Source: Diadema setosum (taxonomy: Eukaryota > Echinodermata > Echinoidea > Diadematoida > Diadematidae). Taken from it: 64,000 bases of DNA. The notes under the pieces were generated by a model that saw only the letters and a list, made by a program, of their open reading frames with translations, ran no database searches and was not told the DNA's origin. Numbering within the stretch: position 1 is the first letter of the stretch; each line of letters begins with the position of its first letter. The translations under genes were made by a program, and so were the position numbers. This document shows positions 27,033-40,604 of this stretch, one piece after another. The DNA lies in assembly GCF_964275005.1 (NCBI RefSeq), contig NC_092700.1, forward strand, positions 18,013,649-18,077,648. The letters are read 5' to 3'.

Positions 27033-28510
27033 TTTTTATGCCTCTGCCACGAAGTGGTGCCGGAGGCATTATGTTTTCGGGTTGTCCGTCCGTCCGTCCT
27101 TCCGTCCATCCGTAATGAATTTTGTGGACAAGGGAAACTATCAAAACCTGTTGAGGTATCCTAATGAAACTTGGCATGTATGTGTATTAGGGGGTGAAGT
27201 TGTGCCTATCAACTTTTGAGTGCACATGCTCAAGGTCAAAGGTCAAAAGGTCAAGGTCAAATACATAAAATTTCACTATTTCCACCATATCTATGCAATG
27301 CCTGAAGATATTTTCTTGAAACTTAGTGTATACATGTATTACCCAATTAAGATTCTCTGGTGAAAATTTGGGTCTAAGGTCAAAGGTCAAAGGTCAGAAG
27401 GTCAAGTAAAAACATTAAAACTTCTTTTTTTTCCTCTGTACCTTGGAAAATTGTTCAAGGTATCTTCATGGAACATAAATGTACTGACTGGCAGTGGTTA
27501 TCTAGAGAATGTAGGGTTCATGGGGTCAATGGTCAGGAGTCAAAGGTCAAGTGCAGCACTTCAAAATTTTACTATTTCCCTCACAAATGTTCTCTTTTTT
27601 TTTGCCTCAAAGGTGAAAAGGCCAAAGATCAAGTGAAAGTGCTGAACCAACTTTTTCCTCCATATCTCAGAAGTGGCTCAAGTTATCTTGAAACTTTTAA
27701 AAAGTACTACATATTTATGCATGTTCTACCTGAAAGTGTACAGTTGAACCTCTCGTATCCGGACAAGTTGGGACCGGGGCTCATCCGGATAAGGATTTGG
27801 CCAGATACGGGAGACTCAATGCTTTATACACGTACATATACATACACATATACTGATGTAGCGAATTGTAGTACCACATGTAGTAATGTGTATACTGCAA
27901 CCTTTCGTTGTTACATTTGGGGATGTTTGGGGATGTTAAAATGTATGCAATTTGGAAGGAAATTTGATGTAATGTATGTTAATCATGTTCGAAGTAATAT
28001 GTAATTCATGTGTGTTTGTGTAGGAGTTCTCAAAGAGTTAGGAATCCCCCTTTCCTCCCGTAATTATTAAAACAAAAATCACGGCGAGATTGCGTCCGTA
28101 TAATAGAGAGATCTGGATAAAGGGAGGCCGGATAAGAGAGGTTCAACTGTATCTTATGAATTTTAGGGTCAAAGGCCAGATGAAAATGGTAACAATTTAC
28201 GATTCAATACAGAAATTGCACTTTTTCTCCATACCGGTACCTTGAAAATTACTCAATGCATAAATGTATGAATGGGTCAAAGTCAAGTTAAAGTCCTTAA
28301 ATCCCCAAATACATGCTCTCCTATTCATCCAATTAAACCTAGGTCAAGGAAGGTGAACATTCAACACATTTTGACAAACTTGTCATTTTAATATTTTGCC
28401 AATTTTGTGAAAATGTAATCACACATTGTCCACATTAACTATCTCGACCTATTAGGAGAATCATGCATTATGGCGGAGGCATACCAGTCGCCATAGCGAC
28501 ATTTCTGGTT
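27033..28510 (+). mobile_element. Helitron/Helentron-like element, copy A
   Basis: Starts TTTTTATGCC with a stem-loop (CCGGAGGCAT closing it), then a (GTCC)n-like tract. It ends with the inverted start TGGCGGAGGCATA, hairpin GTCGC-CATA-GCGAC (28487-28500) and ATTTCTGGTT. Copy B at 42232-43370 is collinear and closely similar. AGGTCA half-sites are clustered at 27228-27265 and 27375-27405. Interrupted by a nested MITE. Confidence 0.65.
27739..28151. mobile_element. Nested pogo/Tc1-like MITE
   Basis: Inverted ends CAGTTGAACCTCTCGTATCC and GGATAAGAGAGGTTCAACTG, flanked by TA on both sides. Copy B of the host element has no insertion at the matching place, which confirms mobility and a TA target. 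About 413 bp, no transposase frame. Confidence 0.85.
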
Positions 28511-31500
28511 AATAGCTGTTTCATGGATGAATGAAGGCATCCTGTTGCAAACATGGGTAATTGCTCTACACTTTTTATACTAGTATTACTAGGTAAGGCT
28601 AAGGGATAATTTGTAAGGTGACTGGTACATCACATGTCACGTTGAATATTGTTATGAAAAAAAAATATATTAATGGTATTTAATGACTGTTGGCTGGCTT
28701 GCTTGACTGTTGCCAAGTTTTTGTCAAGTCTGGGTAAACATGCATGTTTACCCATACTTCATGTTCATGTTGGACAAATTCACAAATTAAGTACTTCTCT
28801 TTTTTCATGCATGGCCAAGAGTTTGCCAAGACTTCCTCATTAGGTCCCTGCCACTCATACCCCAGCACCACTTTGCCAAATGTGTGTGGGACTGTGAGTG
28901 AGTGCATCCATGTGTAAGCTACATTTATAACAAGGTTAGCATCGCGTAGAGTGGTTATGAAAAAAATTTAGTTGGGGGGGGGGGGAGGGGGAACGTACGG
29001 AGGTCTTTCTAAAATTTCTTTTCAATCTTCTATCGTGACATGGTGCAAAAACATCAGGGTGAGAGACCTGGGAGTAAGACTTCTGATTTCGTATTAAAGT
29101 GAGCACATGGACGGCGAGGGAGCATGTGTATAAAAATGAGCAGGGCAGTGTGTGTAAAGCCAGCAGTTATTGCTTGTGTGGACACAAGCAGAGCAGTATG
29201 GAATGGTAGCAGCAAAGTCACTGTAAACTTTACCTGGTGAGCTACAGTTTGTAGCTCTCTAGCCAGGGTTGGTGGCGCTCTTTATAATAGCCAGCTAAGT
29301 GCATACCATGCATGACCACAACATTTGATACTTGTCTCCCTTTTTTGGGCAGAGGTGTGAGAAAACGATTGATGGAAAGGTGATGTGTGTGTTGTTGCTG
29401 AGGCTTGAGAGTTGTTTTGTGTGTTGCTGATGCAAAACTGTCCAATTCAGTCTAAGAAGAAAAATGTTGTGAACAGTTAAAAATTATTTTTTACATAGCA
29501 CTTATGGACAAGTTTTCTCAAGATTTAGAATTCTGAGGTGGTATCCTGGACAATTGAATATTGATACAAACTTTTTAAGGGTAGTGTGTAATCAAAATGA
29601 TCATATTTTATTAACAGATTTATTGTCCATTTTGTATCGCTTGTTTTAATCCATACAATGTCCCAAGAAACCATTCTATCGTTCGATGTTGTGTCATATT
29701 CTCACTTTTATTATCCGTGGTATTTGAATTAATATTTCTCTCTCATTTGAGCCTCATCTGGGTCAAAGGCCAATGTTCTACTTCATTTGCAGTATTATCA
29801 TTATCCCAGCTGTAATTAAACCTTATATACAGGGGCGACACAGTCAGGTTAAAGGCATAATTTACCATTTGCATTTAAACTTATCAGTCAAATTGGAAAT
29901 CAAACGGTAATTTCCACTGATTGTGACAAAATGAATGTTCAACCATACTGTTATGTTGTTGAGGCTCCTCCATTTAAAAACTCCTTCAAGGTATACATAT
30001 TGATACCAGTAGCTAACAGCTTATAAATGAGTACGGTACATACTGTTCATGTAGCCAAACACACTTACAGCTACTTGTCAGTGTTATCCAGATGATATGA
30101 TCATTGTATTCAGCTTTCAGTAAATATTGCCAACTATCAGTTGATGTGTCTCCAAACCTAGCTTAAAAGATGCTGTACTATCTATTTTTGCTTTGTTTTG
30201 TGGGGGGGGGGGGAGGTATTAGATTTATGTTAGTTTAGTTGTAGGTGTTAGGTTTGGAGATTTTGTGGTGTAGGATAGGGATTAGTGTTAAGGTTAAATT
30301 GGTGGAGTAAACACTGTCTTTAAGGAGATGGCATGTCAGATGAAAACTGAAAGGCATCAAACAGTGTCAGAACAAATAGTTATAATTTGTAAACCCTCCA
30401 TAATACCCTGTACTATGGGCCATGGCATTGACAAATTTTGTTTCTTTGTTATGAGTCATTTCTAGCATGTCACGCACCTCAAAGTCAAGTCAATATTGAC
30501 TGAAGCAAAACAAGTAAAGGATTGGGCTTGAGTTCCTTGAAGTGTAAGGAATTGTATTATAGATGTTTTCAAATAAATGGAAAATAAGGCCCAAGAACAG
30601 TGATTGTATTTGTAGCAGAAGTACACAGCGCATGCATGTAGTATGCACTTAGCCTTCCAGTGTCAATAGTATTCTGTAATACAGAAAAGAGAGAATATCG
30701 TGAGGGTATAATCTTCAAAGTCCTCAAGTAGGTCTGAGAAGTGATAGTACTCCATGGTAAATAGTCGTCCTTTTTCTGATAGTCCTTGCAATTTATGATA
30801 TGAGGCTAGCACTGTGTGGAACTACGATAGTGTGGAAATAAATGATTCATGTTATTGATCTGATGATAAGCATTCATGTTTTAATATGACTTGCTAATGT
30901 ACAGGTATGGTCAACCACTTTGATTAAAATGTTTGTCTATGGTGATAAAGTACACAACAGGAATGTGAATTTTATTTGCTCTTTCAAGAAACTTTCCCCA
31001 AAATGTTTAGATCATAATAAGCATGTTTCTCAAAAATTGCACAAAGTTTCAGCTTGGGTTGGAGATGCTCTCTTCTCCTATCATAATATTCATTTATTTT
31101 TCTATTTTATCTACAGGAGTATCTTTGATTATTTGATTACAAAGAGTGGAGTTGTAATCCAAGGATTTTATATATATGTCTTTGGCCATACTTTGAGTAT
31201 TGCAAACTCATTTCACTCCGTGATTTCTGTGTGATGGTTGTAATGTTATCATTTTCAGAAATATTGGATACTTTCATTTCTACCTTGATGGAGAGTAAAA
31301 TATTGTGCACATTATACCAATCCTAGCAAGGCACTGGGACATGTTGATAGCCCTTTATGCACTACCCAGGCCATAATTCCTGTAGTTTGTGTGGAATATA
31401 TAATATTATAAGACATTGTCTTGCATTCTGTAAATACACTGTACCTAGGTTTCCGTTTGAATAGGTTAATTGAGTCTGAATCCACACCAGTGCATTTGCT

Positions 31501-31916
31501 TTAAATGTTGCATTGTTAGATGGTGCTGTAATACAATGTGTTTGGATTCCATATATGATTGTTGACTCTAAAGTATCTAACACAACACAACTTGGTTGTA
31601 TTAGAAAAGTGCTTTGTACATAGTTTTGCATGCTTTGGTGACCACATTCAAACTTGGAAGTGGGTGCAACATAGTGCCACTGTAATGTAAGTGTTTAGTA
31701 GTAAATTGTGTACAATTTTGAATAGCATGGCCATCAGTGCTCTAAATATTGGTGCACAGACTTTCCTGTGCATTTTCTTCTCCCCCCCCCCCCACCACAT
31801 AATCACTCCAATTTGACAATATTTTTCATTCTATTACACTGGAGGGTGCAGACAGTTCTACTTGAGTGGCAGCGGTTCCAGGGAAAATGGCACTGAGAAA
31901 TGAGCTCAGCTGCCTT
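28510..31916. other. Intergenic AT-rich DNA, no gene supported
   Basis: Contains the palindrome at 28731-28754, a G run at 28974-28991, and AAAGGCATAATTTACCATTT at about 29855, which matches the inverted end of the element at 33621-34011. I saw no exons. Confidence 0.5.
28731..28754. repeat. 24-bp perfect palindrome with two TGTTTAC motifs
   Basis: TGGGTAAACATG followed by its exact reverse complement. GTAAACA/TGTTTAC is the core recognised by forkhead factors. Whether it acts as a site is unknown. Confidence 0.7.
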
Positions 31917-32341
31917 TATATATATAGTCCAGGGGACGCTACACTATGACTCTGGCTCTTTAATGGCCCTGGGAACAGAATAAATGGAAGACAGGAACAC
32001 AATAGAAAGAGGAGACTGGAGAGTTATTTGTTGTGGTCTGCATTGAAAGATCTGTGAGAGGGACAGTGCAGTCATTTGGTTCGGTCAGTCTCCATTTTGC
32101 CATGACTTCATTGCAGCTGAGGGATGCGATGTGAAAGATGTGTCAGATGCTGATACCCTTTCCGATGGGTCGTGTTGTTTGGATGTGCGGGTTTGCATGA
32201 GGAGGGGTGTTACATGTGTGAAGAGGTTGCAGCATCGCCATGTGAGGAGAAATCTGAAAAGGACGTGTGGATTCTTTGGGTAGCTCTAACAAGAACTGAG
32301 CAAGATTGATAAGTGTTCTAAAACTGAGTAGCTGTTCAGGG
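31917..32341 (+). promoter_or_regulatory. Candidate TATA promoter and non-coding first exon
   Basis: TTTATATATATAG at about 31916-31928 precedes a relatively GC-richer, repeat-free ~400 bp stretch that ends at a donor-like TTCAGG|GTGAGTG (32341). It could be the 5' exon of the KIAA0319-like gene 8 kb downstream. Purely positional evidence. Confidence 0.2.
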
Positions 32342-33620
32342 TGAGTGCCAGTTTATAGGTTCCTACATTCTGGCATTTACGTATAAAGACTATAGGGTAC
32401 TTTACCTATATTGGTACACATGCAGAGACTCCAACCCCAAGCACCTTCTGATCTGGAGATTTTCCCGCCTGGGCCGGGGTCCAGGGCCCGCTTAAGGGCC
32501 CTGGAATCTCTAGTGTTCTTGATGCTCTCTTGTTCTATCTAAGGCTTATTTTTCAACATACGACAACATACGACGACACTATAAGTGAAAGTAGAAATCA
32601 TTTCAAGCGGGAGACACAGGGCCAGGGCGGGGAGAAATTAGATCTCAAGCGAGAACGGGACATTTTGCAAAAATGGGCTTTCGGCGGGAGATCTCCCATC
32701 AAAAGCGGGAGAGATGGAGTCTGTGCGCATGATGATGTGTAGGGTTACAAAATTTTTCGAAAAAAGAGATAGATGAATGGGTTATGTAGGTATTAGCTAA
32801 GCCATGAAAGTTGAAAATTTTCTGGTTTTGAAATGTTTGCACATTTTGCACAACAAGGAACTATGTAGCACAAAAATCAATGTTTCTGAAGTTGATGCAG
32901 GGGTCCCACTTCACTTTTTTAAAACTAGCCAGGCGGACTACTTAGATCAATTTTGACACTGAAGCAATAATTTTGGTTAGCCAGACGGACTAGTAACTTC
33001 AGAATTTTATGATTTTTAGCTAGTCCGACGTGATTTTGGGTGGCCAATGGCCAGCGGACCATCGCCAATTTCGAACCCTGTGATGTCTTGATTTTGCGAA
33101 AAATTACTTTCCTGAAAATGTTCCCCTTTACAGTTAATAGCAAAACAGTGGCATAAAGATAATAAAAAGTCTGTATTATGAGACTAGACTCAGGGTACGG
33201 ATAAGCGCAAAATGTGCAAATGTAAGCTGTCCTTCCTTCTCCCAGGGTTTTATCTCTTTTGTAATGGTGCTTGCTCCACAGTGAAGGAGCAATTTGAGGA
33301 AGGCTGACCAACCTACGTATTGGTTTGAAAAGGGAATGTCCTGTAGGCATTTGAAAGACATTTCACTGTACATTTCTGCCTGTACGGTAAACACAGTATG
33401 ATAGAGCTGTATTCTTTGCTTCAGACTTTTGCTTTAGTTTTATTTTATCAGTCTATGTGTGGTTGGCTTCCAAAAGAGCTGATCATGATTGTTGCTAGTT
33501 GTTTCTTTATTTGTTTATTTACTTATGCCCCTGTGTATCCATTGTAATGTATGTATTTAGGTAGGTACATATAATTAATATTTAATTCATTTAGATGGAT
33601 AAAACAAATAGCACACTTGT
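32342..33620. other. Intergenic with repeat fragments
   Basis: A CCAGGGCCC...GGGCCCTGG hairpin lies at about 32491-32514. A region at 32899-33080 is bounded by CAGGGGTCC and a diverged GAACCCTG, possibly an old MITE. No gene. Confidence 0.4.
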
Positions 33621-34011
33621 TAAAGGTCCTATTTACCTTTGGGAGCAGTGATTTGAAAATTTTTCAAGGTACATTGTATTACATTTGATGCATTATGTGT
33701 ACATGTAGGTCTGTTGTGTCAAAAAACATCCTACCATATAAAATTTTTGCAATAAAGCCTAATGTATAAGGAGATATCAGTATCTTTCTCAATAAACCAT
33801 AACTGTAGACGGTTTAATGTGGAAACATTTGAATTATGATTATTGTTCACATTTTGTGTATTTAACAATACTTAACATCGATTATACGGATTCAAATTTT
33901 TACAGCACTGGTTGTTTCTATCCTGACTCACAATTTTAATAGAACTATTGTATAGCATTACATGTAATGCTGGGTTTTTGTTTCATATGCAAATGGTAAA
34001 TTATGCCTTTT
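33621..34011. mobile_element. MITE with AAAGG...ATTTACC ends
   Basis: Left end TAAAGGTCCTATTTACCTTT; right end GGTAAATTATGCCTTT inverted. A half copy occurs near 29855. Confidence 0.55.
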
Positions 34012-34156
34012 GATCCTGAAGTCCCAATAATTGTATGGTGCTGAATGTTTGCATAGGCCTGCATAGTATTTCTGCTGAATTCTACGTCAAGCAGTATCCA
34101 TAGTAACAGGTGACGCAATCTGGGTTTCCGGTTACAGTGCAGTATGGTATTGAAGC

Positions 34157-34184
<28 letters not shown>
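34157..34184. repeat. (CA)n microsatellite
   Basis: About fourteen CA units. Confidence 0.95.
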
Positions 34185-34188
<4 letters not shown>

Positions 34189-35180
34189 ATCATTTGAGTA
34201 ATGTAGGAATATTTGATATGCACAGATTCACAGTTTATCTGAACGGTGTTTGTTGTTGTTGTTGTTGTTTTTTTTAAAATAAGGCTGTCCCAATCAATAC
34301 AGTGTTTTGAATGCACTGTATAGGCCTGAATTGCTTTTGATACTGCTACTTAGAAACTTGGATCAATTATTCACTCAAACTGTTTGGCTGTCTGTGCAGT
34401 AACAGGCCTTCAAATGTCTGGTCTACATATGGCCATTAATTGATGTATTTCAATCTACAGTGGTATGTGTGTGTTTATGGGTGAGTGGATGTTGTGTACA
34501 AACTATGTTTGCATGTGTGTGCCATGGACACACATATTGGTAGTGTACAATACTGAGTAGATAGATCTGACTGGGGGGATTCACATACGGCCTACTGTAT
34601 ATCTCTGCTCATGTGTCAGTGCTGTGTGTGTTTGTCTTGTAAATTCAGTCAGTCAGTCAGTCTGTCTGCTTGTCTGTCAGTCTTGGGTAATAATGGATGA
34701 TCATTTAATCAGCGTGATGAGCTGTGCCATTAAGGGATTTTCGAAACGGGTGAAAAAAATGAATCGCGGATTACAGCTGACAGCATGGCTGAGTACCTAC
34801 CATGTGGTACAGCAATCACTCACCTGCATTATACATGTACTGTATTCGCTATACTACCTACATTGTACCTCAGTGGTTCTGATTGGTAGGCTGCTGCCTG
34901 TAGTTGTGGACTTTTAATCACCAAGCAGGTATTTATTGAAATGCACCCCGGATGTTTCTTGTGAAAGAGATGAACAGATTAAGTGGTTCTTTTTGCTAGC
35001 ATTCATTTCAGATCTAAGGAGTAAGGAGGTACAAAGTGTACCTCCTTGGTATATATTGTAGTTTGTATCCCTAAGGTTGGTGTGTCAAGTGTTGGGCCTA
35101 TTTGTTTATTCATTTATTGTTCATTCAGAGAGTAACTACAATTTGTATTTGTTTGTGTAATTTGTTTGTGAATTCACCCA

Positions 35181-35238
35181 CTCATTCATTCAATCATTCA
35201 TTCATTCATTCATTCATTCATTCATTCATTCATTCATC
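35181..35238. repeat. (ATTC)n microsatellite
   Basis: About fourteen tetranucleotide units with a few early interruptions. Confidence 0.95.
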
Positions 35239-35279
35239 ATTCATGTCATTTATTCATTTAGTGAAATTTTTGCTTCAAG

Positions 35280-35699
35280 TACAGTTCGACCTCGATTAGC
35301 CGACCTCCTTTTATCCAAAATCTCTGTAGTGAAGGACTTTTTTTTTCGTCCAAAAATTGAGAAAAAACAGTGACTTTAACATCTTTTCATGGATCTATTT
35401 CACTAATTTCATAAGATGTGCATGATGGGTTTCTCAATATCTTATGAGGTAAAACATGTATGATTTTCACATAAAGATATACTTTATTTTTGTGAAGAAG
35501 GGACTACAATTTTGCGCAGGCAAGCATAGATTACACCACCAATGCGGAGTACGCTACCTGCCTAGCTGCCAGTGCACTGGGACGGCAGCTTGGACGGCAG
35601 CTATTGATACATTAACATTGTGTCTCCCATATCCGGCCAATTCGCTTATCCGGATGAGCGCCGGTCCCGACATGGCCGGATAATCGAGGTCAAACTGTA
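35280..35699. mobile_element. pogo/Tc1-like MITE
   Basis: TA-flanked inverted ends CAGTTCGACCTCGATTAGCC and GGATAATCGAGGTCAAACTG, about 420 bp. Related in termini and size to the nested element at 27739-28151; both carry internal TATCCGG/CCGGAT motifs. Confidence 0.8.
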
Positions 35700-38482
35700 T
35701 TAAAGCTCATGTGAATATTTTTCAGTGAAGCTTCAGAGGACAGACTAAAATGTTCCATCATTTCAGACAGCAATAATTTTAATACTGATCAAAAGGATAT
35801 ATACATTGTAGTTATATAATGGTTTTGTGTGTCTGAACGCTGATTATTGAAACGTCATATAATACAGAGCTGGAACAAAACTTCATACTGAATGAGAGTC
35901 GGAGCATTGTTTCAAAGTATAACTTGACAATGAATCACATTTCTGTGTGTGTCTGAACATGCACTTGTATGGCAACCATAAGACAGTAGCTGGGTGGGCT
36001 TAAAGTGAGAGCACATGAAAGGTGACCTTACCTCTCATTTTCATGGATGAGGGCCAGGCAGGGGCTACAGTATAGCAGCGATCATAACAACATACAGTAT
36101 GCAGTGGAAAACTCTGCATCAGTGTTTTTTTCTAATTGGCTGAGATGCATGCAATTGTCTGAACAGTTCACATGCTACTAGTATATGATGAACATTTTTA
36201 TCAGACGTATTTTATCGAGTTACATAAACATTTTATTCTTTTTTTTATAGTTGGTATAAATTTTTTTTATGTCTGAACATGGGATAAGCCACTCAATGAG
36301 CTGTATTGTATAATTTTATCCATATCAAAAAGGCAAGCCAACACTGCAGCAACCTTCATGTTTTTAGTCCTTAAAATGTGATATTCATGTACCTGCCCTG
36401 TATGACGTTCTGATGGAGGGCAGAAATTTGTGCGACGTGCAATTAAACACGCAGCTATTTTAATGCAGCCAATCGTTGGCCTTGGCGGTCGCAGAATGTC
36501 AACCATGTGCTATGTCCATGTAATAGACAAGATGAAACCTGGTATTTTGAAGACACAACATACCATGCCATATCAATTTAGAAGGTGTTCTTTTGAAGGT
36601 CAGGGTTTATTTTGAAAGCAGCATACTTGTACCTACACTGTACAAGACATACAGTATGCATACATACCTGTACATTGTATGCACAGTGCAAATGACATAC
36701 CAGGTACATCACACTAAAGCCAGATACAGATAGACTGCTATGCAAGGGCATGTTTTATGTCTTCTTTATGGCTTGTTATTATCCTGGGTAATCAATAATT
36801 ATAATACCATTCAAAATACATTGTACATGTAGCTACAGACACGTACATTGTACATGAATGTACACGTATCTTGCAGTAAAATTCTGTGTCAACGTGACAT
36901 GACAGGAACAGATGAAAAGAGTCATGAAAATACAAATTATGTATTTTCTTGCCTGTGAAAAGTGTTCTTATTTGAATTTATGAGTGCATGCAGGAATTAC
37001 AAACCAACAAATTATTTCAATTTTATTTTCAATATAAATTAATTGTCATGCACAAGCATAGATTAACTGAATACAGAGGAGTGCACATTCTTCATGTTTA
37101 GCAAAGGTGTGAATGCAGAGAATCCAAGACTTTGCAGTGACTGTTACACTAGTGTGTGTACACATCACACCTTCAGATTGCTTTTAAATAACAGAAAATG
37201 TGAAATTTATAAACTATTGCATTTGAGTTACATACAGTACATGTAAAATGTATATGATGCTTTGAAAATTTGTTTCTCTTTTCTTTGTTTTAACACACTT
37301 AAATTTTCTGTGTTGCTACTTTTATTTTTATTATTAAATTTTGCATAATTTTTTTCTTTGTTTGCTTTGTGATAAATGATGATAGGTTTAAGTTGCTAAT
37401 GGGCAAATTTGATACCAGTAGTTTGGCCTTGAAATGACTTGCTGTCACTATGCAAGGTATCATAGAAAACTGATGTAAGCACTTACTCATAAATATAATG
37501 TATAATATAAGCAGAGATTTTGGTCTTTTTTGTTTGAGTTTTACCTTAGTACATACATGTTAAAAGGATTGTAACATACGGTTGGCATTAAATTTTCACA
37601 AATTGCACTGGCATTATTTAAATGCATAGCAAGTGTAGACAAGAATTTTGGCATGCATTTTTTATTTTGCTAATCTCGACTCCTCGCGGTATATGCGACA
37701 AGTTCATTACTGTGACACTGTGAAGAAATTATATTTTCATGAATACCTGAATTATTTGCCTCATCCCATTAAAATTGTTTATTTGTGAAGGTTGTTTAAA
37801 TGAAAGACTTCATCTGAAGTGCAAAGGGGCAATATCAAATATAAAGTACCAATTTTATAGTCTTGGTCAGCCAATCTCTTTAAATATAGAATTCACTTTT
37901 AGACAGAATATACTGTACACTGGAGATACAAGGAGGTGGCCAAGGGGAAACACAATTTTATTTCTAGGCAGAGGTTGTCAGCAGCGATTTCTGTACTGCA
38001 CACAGTATCTCATTTTGAGGAGTGTGAGAAAAGATTGTCACTGGGGCACAAAAGAACTCCATGGGTTGAAAAGATTTCTCTGCAGTGCTTGGCTTCTCTG
38101 TTCACCGAGGTGTAGGCTTATGACTAATCACGGGACAACAACAAGTTACTACAGTGGTCAGTTGCTATAAAGATGCGTGCACTATATTATCAAGGAAGGA
38201 GATTTCAGTGGTCGCCATGTAGAGTACATGTTAAGAGGGCCTGTAGTACTGGATGTCAAACTATTTTCTTTCAGTTTTGGTCTACTATGGTCATACAAAA
38301 TGTATTGGGAACAAGAAACTATAAAATATGTCAAGTATGTGCCAGAAAACATTAAACCAGTGGCAGTATATGGCTTGTAAATGATCATGAGAACAAACAT
38401 TAAGGTTGAAATGTGTGTTTTGTTTTTTTTTTGGACCATCATTTTTATACTTGTATGTAGGGAATTTAACTATGCACAGTAT
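35700..38482. other. Intergenic AT-rich DNA, no gene supported
   Basis: Rich in TACATGTA/TGTACA-type motifs (36650-36870). A degenerate relative of the elements at 47192 and 48243 spans about 37575-37730. No exon is supported. Confidence 0.45.
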
Positions 38483-39040
38483 CAGACCTTGAAATAGGAT
38501 TTTGGAGGGGCAAGGCCATTTAGAAAAGGGCACTTTTTCCAAGAGGCCAGCCATTAAAGGGCACTTAGGTCAGTCAGAGGGGCACCAAGGCCACATTGGA
38601 AAGGGCATGTTGGGTGTTTATACGTGATGTGAATGCCCCATAGAGCTGTATGCTATCATCGACCGTGCTGCTACACTCCAGCAGCGCACGCACGCATGAG
38701 ATCTCTCCGCAGCAGACGACGTTGTGTGTACGTACTTTTTACACGTCGTCTCGTATCTCGGAAAGATACTTTGAGTTTGAATCAGATATATTGGGATGCG
38801 AGTGAACTGAAGGTATGATATTTGAGATCAGGAAAGTTGTTCAAGCTTTTGAGACTTTGAGAAAGGGCATATTATACGTCATAAATAATAACTTTCATTC
38901 TAAAAGGGCACCACGGCCACAAGAAAAAGGGCACATTTATTTTGGCCGTAACTTTGATCAAGGAAAAAAAGGCATTGCGGCCAACGACAGGGGCTCCGAC
39001 GGCCATGGCTGTCGGTGGCCGTCGGTTAATTCGAGGCCTG
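38483..39040. mobile_element. hAT-like element with CAGACCTTGAAAT end
   Basis: CAGACCTTGAAAT (38483) pairs with ATTCGAGGCCTG (to 39040) as imperfect inverted ends. CAGTAT is duplicated directly outside both (38477-38482 and 39041-39046). The interior has repeated GGGCAC-AAGGCCA motifs. Confidence 0.6.
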
Positions 39041-40525
39041 CAGTATACAGTGTACTGTACAGTACATAGTATTGTCTACGTATAGTCACTACTGCCATTC
39101 ACTGCATTATCATAGCATACATTTGTATTTGTTTTGTTTTGGTTTTTTTAGATGCAAGTTGAGCTGTATGACAGAGCTTTGATAGTTACAGACAGTCACT
39201 ATTCCCAAAACTACTCTATGTACCATTCAAATGTGTATTATGCTTTTTGATACATCTGAGTCATTGTTTGTTCTTGTGATCATCAGAAATAGAATAATTC
39301 TTCAAACATAAATATTTTGTCTGAATTTCTGTCAATAGGCATGCTGGCTTGATACGTGCATGTTCCACTTAAAAAGTACTGCTTTCAAAACTTTGTTTCA
39401 TATTCTTTATTGTTATTATTGTATTTTTTTTTTTTTTTTTGCAGTGCATTAGTTCGTTTCTTGAGCTGCTGATGTTTGCAACCCTGTGTGTACCATTTAT
39501 TTATTTATTTATTTATTTTGGTTGCAATATTGATATTGGATCTATTACTACCTTGGGCCTGAGTTGCATACTGCTTGAACATGGCTGTCAAGAGCGCATT
39601 TTTTTCTTCTTTTCAGCATACTGCTCCCCCCTCCCCCATCAGTGACCAACATCTTTTCTCCTCCTCCTGCTCCTCCTCCAGTGATGTGATTTATCATTAA
39701 TGGTATTATATGATATGCTGTTATATTATTAATATATTTCATTAGGTTGTAAATGTATTAAATTATAATACTATTGATCATATTGATTAAGTTGCATATA
39801 GTCGCTCCCTACATAAAGTACGATGTACCTTCCGGCCAGCTCATGCCCTTTAAATCTAGAAATGCCGAGCAACAAATGAATATCACGGGTGATGATGTTG
39901 ATAGAGATGATGAAGTTGACATTTGTGGTGATTATCATGGTGTCTTTAAACAGGTCTCGGTGCTTATTCGTGGGGGGGGGGGGGGGGGGGGCAACAACCG
40001 AAAAACCTGTCAAAGGCTTTCAATATGAGTAAAAAGAGAAAGAGAAAGAGATAGTTGAACATCTACCTCGTACCAGATTTCTCAGAAAGTATACACAAAT
40101 GGCTTTCCTGAAAAGGTACAGGAATACTTCCGTACCTTTGAATTAACTTTGACCATTGTTTGTTTTCTTTTCCTCTGTTTTGTGTAGGTGCTCAAACAAG
40201 CGACACACAGCAGACTGTGATAGATGTGGCGTCATCCAGTGTACACGGAGTGAGTTCCTATATGAATTGTGAGCCCCTTGCATTTGTATGGTGCGTGTGT
40301 CCGGCAGAAATGCAATAAAGATATTTTGAACGGGAGCTGTGAGCAATCTTGGAGCCTGTTGGCCTCTCTCACGAAGCCCAGAAGGGGGCAGGCATGGAAC
40401 GCCTGGGATATTGTCGCAAATCAGACACGGACTGTCCACACTCGATGGTGGTTTCTACCAGCAAAAACCTCCTCTTCACCTCCCACCGGTCACGTTGCCG
40501 CGGCTGCAGTCGGAGGACGTCAGAG
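39041..40525 (+). other. Upstream region and likely 5' leader of the KIAA0319-like gene
   Basis: Contains a G run at 39973-39991. A plausible acceptor, TTTTGTGTAG|GTGC (exon start 40190), lies upstream of the signal-peptide ATG. Several upstream ATGs fall between 40224 and 40349, including an in-frame one at 40349 that would add 59 residues, so the leader structure and exact start are uncertain. Confidence 0.4.
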
Positions 40526-40604
40526 ATGATCCCGGCATGGAGGATATGGACCGCCTGGCGAGCTGCCTCGGTAGTCCTGCTAATGGTGCTCTACTTGTCA
40601 TCAG
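40526..40604 (+). CDS. KIAA0319L: KIAA0319-like exon 1, signal peptide
   Basis: 79 nt, phase 1 end at TCATCAG|GTATAG. It encodes MIPAWRIWTAWRAASVVLLM then VLYLSS, with a basic/aromatic start, a hydrophobic core and small residues before the cut, a typical signal peptide. The frame is open upstream to an ATG at 40349; I prefer 40526 because it gives a standard signal peptide. Confidence 0.7.

Noticed and set aside
27468..28004. 178-codon open frame on the plus strand
   Set aside because: It runs through the Helentron-like copy A and into the nested MITE. The composition is repeat-like and copy B does not keep the frame.
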